The notes below the pieces were generated by a model. That model was not told the DNA's origin and searched no databases. It saw only the letters and a list, made by a program, of their open reading frames with translations. Below, in pieces: positions 1-4,784 of a stretch of 6,705 nucleotides of DNA. Positions within the stretch are counted from its first letter, which is position 1, and every line of letters starts with the position of its first letter. The position numbers and the translations under genes are program-made. The stretch is from Acidaminococcaceae bacterium (lineage in GTDB: Bacteria; Bacillota; Negativicutes; Acidaminococcales; Acidaminococcaceae), in the NCBI GenBank assembly GCA_003512125.1, contig DOSQ01000117.1, positions 16,713 to 23,417 on the forward strand. Direction: 5' to 3'.

Positions 1-606
1 GCATACTGCGCCGCACTCATTCCAGAAAACCTTCCCGTCTACGATAACGCCTGCAGGCCCGCCGCCCGGTGACCGGAACGCTTCCAGCGCATTCACATTG
101 ACCTTGGTAACGGTTTCCGCTGCGTTAATCTGCCCGTTCATCACCACCAGCACGCCGCGCCCTTTCGCGCTTACATCTGCCGCAACCTGTACCGCCTGCC
201 AGATGTTCATGGGCCCGTCCGCGCTGATGGCCGTAGCAGGTCGCATTGCGCCAGTCAGAACGACGGGTTTGTCCGTCTTTACCGTCAGCTGCAGAAAATA
301 CGCCGTTTCTTCCAGAGTATCCGTGCCGTGGGTGATGACGATGCCGTCCACATCCTTCCGTTCTGCCGCTTCCTCCACACGCTCCGCCAGCTGCAGCCAG
401 ATTGCTTCCTTCATATCCTTGCTGTCGATATTGCACAGCTGCTCGCCGGAAAGCTTCGCCAGTTTGTCCAGTCCCGGCACGGAAGCAATCAGCTGTCCAA
501 CCGTCAGTTCCCCTGCTTTGTATCCTACCGTGGCGGCCGCTGAATCCGCCCGCCCCGCGATGGTGCCGCCGGTTGCGATGATATGCACATTTGCTTTTTG
601 TTTCAT
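1..606 (-). CDS. L-asparaginase (type II-like), 3' end beyond window
   Basis: Hydrolyses L-asparagine to aspartate and ammonia. The first 202 residues are present; the family is usually about 330-350 residues, so the C-terminal third lies outside the window. Visible motifs: ATGGTIAG at residues 11-18, with the nucleophile Thr15; ITHGTDTLEET at 91-101, with the second catalytic pair Thr95-Asp96; TGAMRPATAISADGP at 118-132; and VTK ending at Lys168, matching the catalytic lysine of the family. No signal peptide is seen: the chain starts MKQKANVHIIATGG, so a cytoplasmic location is likely although the motifs resemble the type II subgroup. The ATG at 606 is preceded by GGAAGAGG (617-624) about 10 nt upstream. 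It has its own promoter and follows the terminator at 708-760, so it is transcribed independently of the upstream unit. Family assignment is firm; the type I/II distinction and the ansA/ansB name are not settled by this fragment. Confidence 0.95.
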   Translation of the reverse strand, partial: MKQKANVHIIATGGTIAGRADSAAATVGYKAGELTVGQLIASVPGLDKLAKLSGEQLCNIDSKDMKEAIWLQLAERVEEAAERKDVDGIVITHGTDTLEETAYFLQLTVKTDKPVVLTGAMRPATAISADGPMNIWQAVQVAADVSAKGRGVLVVMNGQINAAETVTKVNVNALEAFRSPGGGPAGVIVDGKVFWNECGAVC

Positions 607-664
607 AGCGTTTCAACCTCTTCCAAAATCTACTGTACGTTTCTGAATGGTTTAAATCTACTTT

Positions 665-693
665 ATTATACCATAAACTACTTCGATTAAGAA
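665..693 (-). promoter_or_regulatory. Promoter of the asparaginase gene
   Basis: On the minus strand there is a perfect -10 box TATAAT (665-670), with a weak -35 box TTCTTA (688-693) at 17-bp spacing. It lies about 60 bp upstream of the asparaginase ATG and immediately downstream of the terminator at 708-760. The weak -35 may mean an activator or low basal expression; that is inference. Confidence 0.6.
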
Positions 694-707
694 AAAGATG
701 CTACACA

Positions 708-760
708 AATCAAAAAATCCGGTATCAGACTGTTTCTGACTGATACCGGTTGTATTGATT
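708..760 (-). terminator. Rho-independent terminator closing the nifS/nifU remnant unit
   Basis: Perfect 10-bp arms CCGGTATCAG (719-728) and CTGATACCGG (740-749) enclose an 11-nt loop. On the minus strand the hairpin is followed by ATTTTTTG, a U-tract, and outer AATCAA/TTGATT arms extend the symmetry to 53 bp. The only upstream minus-strand unit is the cysteine desulfurase/NifU remnant, so this is probably its original terminator. It insulates the asparaginase promoter just beyond it. The A-rich opposite flank could allow weaker termination on the other strand. Confidence 0.85.
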
Positions 761-831
761 ATCTGTGTTATTAAAAGATGATGTTCAATTAACAAAACAC
801 AAATTATAGAAACCCCTCTTAAATGAATTAC

Positions 832-942
832 TCAATGGCTATTATCTTCCGTCCGCTTCTTTCGTTCATAGTAATCTTTTACTGCCGCCTGAATGGCTTC
901 CTCCGCCAACACGGAGCAGTGCAGTTTATGTGAGGGCAGGCC
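832..942 (-). pseudogene. NifU/IscU-type scaffold, C-terminal remnant
   Basis: In the frame ending at the TGA at 834-832 the minus strand reads GLPSHKLHCSVLAEEAIQ, then AAVKDYYERKKRTEDNSH and stop. HCSVLAEEAI is the C-terminal signature of NifU/IscU iron-sulfur scaffold proteins, and its Cys is the last of the three cluster ligands. Only about 36 residues of a usual 120-150 remain. The remnant has no start or ribosome site of its own and begins exactly where NifS homology stops. It is in a different frame from the NifS fragment, so no fusion protein is made. Known context: nifS and nifU are often adjacent in Firmicutes, and the intact pair would have ended at the 708-760 terminator. Confidence 0.75.
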
Positions 943-1208
943 GAGCCGGAAGATGCGCAGATTCCCTTATCGTCCAGCAGCAGGAGGAGGCTCTCGCCTT
1001 CAATTCCCTCAAAACAGAAACTGACATTGCCCGGCAGCCGTTTTTCCGGATCGCCGTTCAACACGCTGTGGGGAATCCGGGAAAGCCCTTCAATCAGCCG
1101 GTTCCGCAATTTCAGTACCTTTTCAGTGTTTTCTTCCATATGGGCGCACGCCTCTTCCAACGCCATCGCCATACCCATAATCGCCGGCACGTTTTCCGTA
1201 CCGCCCCG
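936..1208 (-). pseudogene. Cysteine desulfurase (NifS/IscS-type), internal fragment
   Basis: A fragment of the PLP-dependent enzyme that removes sulfur from cysteine for Fe-S cluster assembly. Visible: RGGTENVPAIMGMAMALEE, the GTENVPAI motif of the family; then LPGNVSFCFEGIEGESLLL; then GICASSGSAC, whose final Cys is the persulfide-forming residue. Roughly 90 of about 380-400 residues survive. The N-terminal PLP domain with its lysine and histidine is absent: reading upstream in frame, homology stops after about KRGGTEN and a TGA lies at 1235-1233. Downstream of SGSAC the frame runs into out-of-frame NifU sequence and stops at 879. The apparent GTG start at 1190 lies inside a conserved motif and is not a real start. 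Clearly non-functional. Confidence 0.9.
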
Positions 1209-1308
1209 TTTGCCGTTAAACGGTACATTTGATCATTGATATAATTAGGAAGCGGCACCTGGATTTGTTTTCGCCGCATCGTTACCCATGAAATTAAGGA
1301 AACACTGA

Positions 1309-1800
1309 TTAATTCTTTTGACTGAGGATGGCGTGCAGCCCGTCCCTCAGTTCCCTGAAATGCTTTGGAAAATTCTCCGAGCCTTCCGCTCTTATTTTTC
1401 TTTCACCATTGACTGTGGCCTGAAGAGAAAACATGATCCCGTCCCTGACGTGTTTCGGATGCCGGCCATGGAAACCATCCCAGGAAATTAGCTCGCAGTC
1501 GTTCAACAGCTTCAGTATCCTTTCAGCGCTGCACACCGTTTTTCTCTGAGGCAGGCGCCGGTCCTCCTCTTTTTCGTACCGTATCGCATATTCCACGACT
1601 TCGGCGTCCCTGTCTTTCATCATGATTTCGTATTCGGTGGTAAAACGCATACCGCTCAGGCGAAGCGTGACAATCTCAAAAGATGAAATTGTTTCAGCCG
1701 GCTTTTCTGTGCCAAACATATGTGAAACAGATGGAAATGCCATCAGCGCTGCAGCTAATAACAGAAGGGTGAAAACCCGTTTTACATTTTTTCTGTTCAT
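1309..1800 (-). CDS. Small exported protein of unknown function (163 aa)
   Basis: Function not recognised. The N-terminus MNRKNVKRVFTLLLLAAALMAFPSVSH is a good Sec signal peptide: basic residues, a hydrophobic core at about 10-22, then a plausible cleavage near Ser/His 25-27. There is no lipobox cysteine. The mature part of about 135 residues is charged, with SFEIVTLRLSGM and EYEIMMKDR early, a central WDGFHGRHPKHV at about 107-118, then DGIMFSLQATVNGERKI and a C-terminus ENFPKHFRELRDGLHAIL. I recall similar tails in hypothetical proteins of Negativicutes/Clostridia but cannot name a family. The start is firm: AAGGCGG lies about 7 nt before the ATG at 1800. A weak promoter candidate is TTAAAC (1865-1870) and TAAAAT (1842-1847) at 17 bp. 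No terminator is visible between it and the nifS fragment, so transcripts may run through to 708-760. Confidence 0.8.
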   Translation of the reverse strand: MNRKNVKRVFTLLLLAAALMAFPSVSHMFGTEKPAETISSFEIVTLRLSGMRFTTEYEIMMKDRDAEVVEYAIRYEKEEDRRLPQRKTVCSAERILKLLNDCELISWDGFHGRHPKHVRDGIMFSLQATVNGERKIRAEGSENFPKHFRELRDGLHAILSQKN

Positions 1801-1888
1801 TTTGATTCCGCCTTTTTTATTACTAATCCGCGATTAATAGGATTTTAATAGATAGAAACAATCTGTTTAACGATGCGCCTGCACATGT

Positions 1889-1951
1889 TCAGGTGGGTGC
1901 ATTTTTGCACACCCCCTTAATATCAACCTTTGAAGAACCTTTGCAAATCAT
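1889..1951 (-). CDS. Possible 20-codon ORF with strong ribosome site
   Basis: Reads MICKGSSKVDIKGVCKNAPT then TGA. A perfect AGGAGG (1957-1962) sits 5 nt before the ATG at 1951, the best Shine-Dalgarno site in this stretch. The start codon lies in the loop of a GAACCT/AGGTTC hairpin, which could gate translation. The end overlaps a second hairpin, GGGTGCA (1895-1901) pairing with TGCAC-A-CC. It precedes the exported-protein gene by about 90 nt in the same direction, so it could be a leader peptide, a small secreted or toxic peptide, or the surviving 5' end of a lost gene. No family is recognised and coding is not proven. Confidence 0.3.
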   Translation of the reverse strand: MICKGSSKVDIKGVCKNAPT

Positions 1952-1991
1952 AGGTTCCTCCTGTCAGACTCGAACATGTATTCCTAATCGG

Positions 1992-2151
1992 TTATAAATT
2001 AAAATACCAAACGCTGTATGTTCCCACGTTGGTGCCTGTAGGGATGGATGTGGTATTTTCCTGAGTCAGCCTTCCGCATATTTCACTTCCATGCTGGCAA
2101 TCCCGACCGCCCGGATTCTGTTGTCCCAGCAAATAAAGATTTGTTAACGTT
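1992..2151 (-). pseudogene. Frameshifted remnant of a surface-protein repeat
   Basis: Three frames of the minus strand each carry a piece of one repeat unit of the kind found in large Firmicute cell-surface proteins (consensus as I recall it: AGT-x-TGGTM-x-YALG, then TSIPTGTNAGTY-x-VWYKV). Pieces: NKSLFAGTTESG from about 2145; ASMEVKYAEG at about 2098-2069; LTQENTTSIPTGTNVGTYSV followed by WYFNL and stop at 2069-1992. The second and third join through a -1 shift at base 2069, and the first to second also needs a frame change. No start, signal peptide or anchor remains. It begins directly after the esterase stop codon. Only one unit is present, so the assignment rests on motif resemblance. Confidence 0.5.
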
Positions 2152-2175
2152 GTAAAAAGAACAGCCCCTCACTGA

Positions 2176-3780
2176 TTAAATCATATAGTAATCGGTAAGG
2201 AAATAGGTCCTATCCCAATCCACGATCTTGACCTCCGACTCCTTTGCGGGATGGATGTCGAATTCATCCAAAACCATCACCTGCTTATTCTCCAGGTCAT
2301 AAAGCGGCCACTCATGCGCCTTGCCGTCAGGGGAAATATCTGCACTGAGAGAGGGATTGCCGGTCTTTGCAAATTGGATCCACATCCTACGCAGGGTCTT
2401 CGAGAAAGCCTCATCAAATATTCTTCCTGTTATGAGATTCTCTTCTGGATGGTTGAATACGGTGGAAATCTCTATGGTATGCGCGCACCGCATCTTCGGC
2501 ACGGAGGATTCCGGCGTGAAGTAATAGGTGTAGGATTTACCGCCGCCCATGGTCTGGTTCTCCGACAGCCTGATCAACGGAGCCTTAAACATAATCTGCT
2601 CAAACAGGCGGGTTACGGAGGCGTAATCAGGACTTTCGTTCTTCGGATCGCTGCAAAAGCTTTCTACCAACGCTTTTTCTTCCTCCGTCAGTTGGGCAAG
2701 CTTTTTCGCCTTTCGGTCGGCAGCAAACGTGCTGTAGACCTCCGGTCCCAAAACGAACGCAAAATATCCCCCTTCGTCCTTGTTGCAGCCCTGAAGAATG
2801 TCGATATCCTTCGCAGCGCCCCCGGCAAACTCTTCATACGGGTTCTCGGGCAGGTAGCTTCCGTCCCTTTCCGGGAATATGCGCAGCCCGAGTATGCTGC
2901 CAGATGCTTCTATAAGCTTCTCAGTAGGTACCTTCTGCAGGTCGGCAACGGTTTTCAAACCAAGGAGCTCCATCAATTCATTTGTGCAGGCTATGGCCTC
3001 CTCCGTGGATCGCGTACCAAAAAGTGCGCCGCTCTGGGCGATGATACGATGAAAATACTTGTGAGAACCCTCGATCAGTGAAAGCAGGCATACGCTGCAT
3101 CCACCCGCGGATTCGCCTATGAGCGTCACGTTGTCGGGATCTCCTCCGAAGAAGGCAATGTTCTCATGAATCCACTTTAGCGCCTGCATCTGATCCATCA
3201 TCCCCAGATTCTGCGCATCCGGATAGTCCCCCCCGTCCGGCAGATGGGAGAGATGGAGGAAACCATAGACATCAAGACGGTATTCGATTGAAACAAATAC
3301 GATATCCTGATTCTCCTGAACATATGCGGTGCCCTCCTCCCTCGGTTCTGCCGTGGAGCCGGCCACAAAAGCGCCGCCGTGAATCCATACGATGACCGGC
3401 TTCTTTTCAGTGCCTGTGTCCACCGACTTCCATACATTCAGATACAGGCATTTCTCACTTGCGGGGTAAAGGGAGCCGATCTGAAGAGGATCCACGCCCT
3501 GAGGGGGAACTGTCCCAAAATAATGCGCCTCGTACACGCCATCGTCCGGAACTGCCGGCACCGGAGCCTTCCAGCGGTATTCTCCTACAGGCTGTTCGCC
3601 GACATACGGAATACCCCTGAAGGCGATAACATCCCCCTTCTTCTGTCCGACGAAGATGCCGTTTATGCACTTGACCGCCAGGGACTCGTCATAATTGCCA
3701 TTGATAATTTTCTTGTTCTCGCCGTACAACGACCGCATTCGTACGGTTGCCTCCTGAATATGTGTGGATGAAATACTCAT
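2176..3780 (-). CDS. Type-B carboxylesterase/lipase (alpha/beta hydrolase), 534 aa
   Basis: Hydrolyses carboxylic esters; physiological substrate unknown. The fold's landmarks are all present: EFRGIPYV-like AFRGIPYV at 53-60; EKCLYLNVWKS at 109-119; oxyanion-hole VWIHGGAFVAGS at 131-142; nucleophile elbow GESAGG with Ser224; acid residue Glu336 in GCNKDEGGYF; and catalytic His434 in CAHTIEISTVFNHPE. The C-terminus has WIQFAKTGNPS at 467-477. The full length fits the family (about 490-550). No signal peptide, so it is probably cytoplasmic, as in the PnbA group. Start choice: the reading frame is open back to 3858, but the ATG at 3780 has AGGAGG 6 nt upstream, while the longer start has no such site and would add an unrelated 26 residues through the leader palindrome. 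It has a single-gene transcript from the promoter at 3901-3928; no clear terminator follows. Confidence 0.95.
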   Translation of the reverse strand: MSISSTHIQEATVRMRSLYGENKKIINGNYDESLAVKCINGIFVGQKKGDVIAFRGIPYVGEQPVGEYRWKAPVPAVPDDGVYEAHYFGTVPPQGVDPLQIGSLYPASEKCLYLNVWKSVDTGTEKKPVIVWIHGGAFVAGSTAEPREEGTAYVQENQDIVFVSIEYRLDVYGFLHLSHLPDGGDYPDAQNLGMMDQMQALKWIHENIAFFGGDPDNVTLIGESAGGCSVCLLSLIEGSHKYFHRIIAQSGALFGTRSTEEAIACTNELMELLGLKTVADLQKVPTEKLIEASGSILGLRIFPERDGSYLPENPYEEFAGGAAKDIDILQGCNKDEGGYFAFVLGPEVYSTFAADRKAKKLAQLTEEEKALVESFCSDPKNESPDYASVTRLFEQIMFKAPLIRLSENQTMGGGKSYTYYFTPESSVPKMRCAHTIEISTVFNHPEENLITGRIFDEAFSKTLRRMWIQFAKTGNPSLSADISPDGKAHEWPLYDLENKQVMVLDEFDIHPAKESEVKIVDWDRTYFLTDYYMI

Positions 3781-3786
3781 TCTTTT

Positions 3787-3792
3787 CCTCCT
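3787..3792 (-). promoter_or_regulatory. Ribosome binding site fixing the esterase start
   Basis: A perfect AGGAGG on the minus strand, separated by 6 nt (AAAAGA) from the ATG at 3780. It decides between this start and the longer open frame reaching 3858. Confidence 0.9.
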
Positions 3793-3833
3793 CGTTAGAA
3801 AAATACAAAGGACACAATAATAACCTTCGAACC

Positions 3834-3857
3834 TGACAGGGGATACAACCCCTGTCA
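3834..3857. promoter_or_regulatory. Perfect 9+9 palindrome in the esterase leader (operator or hairpin)
   Basis: TGACAGGGG (3834-3842), a 6-bp spacer ATACAA, then CCCCTGTCA (3849-3857). It lies between the predicted transcription start (about 3894) and the ribosome site of the esterase, so it could be a repressor operator in DNA or a 9-bp hairpin in the leader RNA. It is not a terminator, as no T-run follows on either strand. A related TGACAG recurs at 3891-3896, over the predicted transcription start. The factor that would bind is unknown. Confidence 0.6.
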
Positions 3858-3900
3858 ATCATGTTAATCAAATATGTTGCGAAATACCATTGACAGTCTC

Positions 3901-3928
3901 ATTATAACTATATTGTTTATTATATCAA
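3901..3928 (-). promoter_or_regulatory. Promoter of the esterase gene
   Basis: On the minus strand, -35 TTGATA (3923-3928; 5 of 6 to consensus) and -10 TATAAT (3901-3906; perfect) with a 16-bp spacer, embedded in A/T-rich DNA. A second TATAAT overlaps at 3919-3924. Directly upstream of the -35 is an imperfect dyad AAACTATGGTTT (3928-3939), a possible regulator site. The leader would be about 115 nt. Confidence 0.65.
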
Positions 3929-4022
3929 AACTATGGTTTCCTTAATTAATTATAACAAATCAGCCACAGATTTTGAACCGTAGCTGTAAAAAGAATCTTT
4001 GCGCCTATGTTTAGGAAATATC

Positions 4023-4154
4023 CTATTCATTCTCTTCCATAAATTCTTCTTCTATTATCCGTTCAGCATTATTCAAATCAAAATCCACAACCTGATTCTT
4101 TTTATATATTTTGCCATAGCAACACAACGTATCTTTCTTTTCCCAGTTACACAC
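4023..4154 (-). pseudogene. Short acidic coding remnant or 43-aa miniprotein
   Basis: From a possible GTG at 4154 the minus strand reads VCNWEKKDTLCCYGKIYKKN, then QVVDFDLNNAERIIEEEFME and ENE before TAG. The composition (Cys pair, KIYKKNQVVDFD, acidic helix at the end) looks like real coding sequence rather than noise in this A/T-rich stretch. There is no ATG and only a poor ribosome site; the frame closes upstream at a TAA within the recombinase tail. It starts a few bases after the recombinase stop at 4165, so it may be the end of a small gene once co-transcribed with the recombinase. No family recognised. The rest of 3940-4160 holds nothing else I can support. Confidence 0.35.
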
Positions 4155-4164
4155 TTTCCAAGCT

Positions 4165-4661
4165 TCATGCCTTTATCTCCGTCCCATCCTTGAAACTGAC
4201 CGTGATCTCCTTGCGTCTGCCGACTGTGACGAATTATCCATCAATTCCACAAGCACCGCCATTTCATCCGCCAGCCTGTTCTTTTCTTCCTTCAGTGCAT
4301 CCGTTGCACAAACAGTTCTGAGCATCAGTTTCACGTTGCCGATGATCTCCTTTTTCTCGGTCGTCAGTTTGTTGAAGGCAGATAAAAACGCCGCCTTGAT
4401 TTCTTCCTCCGTGACATGCGGCGTTTCACATTTCTTGCCATCATATTTGTTATTGCACCGATAAATTGTTTTGCGATACTTATCCGTAGAATTCCACACC
4501 TTCGATCCATACCAGCCGCCGCAATCAGCACATTTTATCTTGCTGGAAAAGATGCTCACCCCGCTGTGCCGTGTTCTTCCCTTTACCCGTCTGGCAAGCT
4601 CCGCCTGAACCAGGTCGAACGCCTCCGGACTGATAATCGCCTCGTGGGAGTGGTCTTGCAA
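4165..4661 (-). pseudogene. Large serine recombinase, 5'-truncated and internally deleted
   Basis: C-terminal part of a large serine integrase/resolvase, an enzyme that excises or inserts mobile elements. Present: the end of the recombinase domain (SHEAIISPEAFDLVQAELAR), the zinc-ribbon with CADC and RC-NNKYDGKKC cysteines and the HVTEEEIKAAF helix, and the start of the coiled-coil (ALKEEKNRLADEMAVLVELM). The catalytic N-terminal domain with its serine is missing. After VELMD the continuous frame reads the unrelated SSQSADARRSRSVSRMGRR and stops at 4173, but another frame reads EFVTVGRRKEITVSFKDGTE, IKA and stop at 4165, which is the expected C-terminus of this family. So most of the coiled-coil was deleted, leaving an out-of-frame join near 4231-4245. 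It marks a dead mobile element. Confidence 0.9.
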
Positions 4662-4696
4662 GGTGAATACTTTGCACCCCCGGCAGGAACCATTTC

Positions 4697-4731
4697 CAGT
4701 GACGTTTATGGTGAAATTTATAGTGACATGT
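4697..4731. repeat. 12-bp-period GTGAC array in the AlbA_2 gene promoter
   Basis: Plus-strand GTGAC at 4699-4703, GTGAA at 4711-4715 and GTGAC at 4723-4727, exactly 12 bp apart, with A/T-rich spacers TTTAT and TTATA. Read on the minus strand the 35 bp align without gaps to 5906-5940 inside the gene, with 29 of 35 identities by hand. The 12-bp period is slightly more than one helical turn, so boxes would lie close to the same face of the helix. Confidence 0.85.
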
Positions 4732-4734
4732 CAC
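4723..4734. promoter_or_regulatory. Palindromic operator candidate GTGACATGTCAC
   Basis: A perfect 12-bp palindrome made of the last array box and its mirror image. Its left half is the -35 box of the promoter below, so a bound protein would block RNA polymerase. The most economical regulator is the AlbA_2/winged-helix protein encoded just downstream; that is inference. Confidence 0.6.
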
Positions 4735-4751
4735 CATAATCGTGATATAAT
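4723..4751 (+). promoter_or_regulatory. Promoter of the AlbA_2 regulator gene
   Basis: -35 GTGACA (4723-4728, 5 of 6 to consensus), 17-bp spacer, -10 TATAAT (4746-4751, perfect). Predicted start of transcription about 4758. The ribosome site GGAGG (4770-4774) follows, 10 nt before the TTG start. Confidence 0.8.
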
Positions 4752-4784
4752 GTCTCCATAAATTTTAACGGAGGTTCGCATAGA

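Noticed and set aside
98..646. Plus-strand open frame of 182 codons
   Set aside because: Antisense to the asparaginase; low-complexity Ser/Ala/Thr-rich translation typical of a shadow frame.
879..1190. Complete 103-residue protein from a GTG start
   Set aside because: The GTG is the Val codon of the conserved GTENVPAI motif and the C-terminus is out-of-frame NifU sequence; it is a fragment, not a gene.
1212..1308. Minus-strand frame MRRKQIQVPLPNYINDQMYR as a gene start
   Set aside because: Protein-like for about 20 residues, but it has no convincing ribosome site and then runs antiphase through nifS sequence; at most another unidentified scrap.
1880..1980. Known riboswitch or T-box upstream of the exported-protein gene
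   Set aside because: Hairpins are present, but none of the conserved cores I know is visible and there is no terminator/antiterminator pair.
2251..3081. Plus-strand open frame of 276 codons
   Set aside because: Lies wholly inside the esterase, which shows a full set of family motifs on the other strand; the plus frame has no recognisable motif or ribosome site.
3781..3858. Longer esterase start (26 extra residues)
   Set aside because: The extension reads through the leader palindrome, lacks a good ribosome site, and adds no family sequence; the ATG at 3780 has AGGAGG at ideal spacing.
3999..4193. Plus-strand 64-codon hydrophobic frame
   Set aside because: Phe/Ile-rich composition follows from A/T-rich DNA antisense to a better minus-strand frame; no ribosome site.
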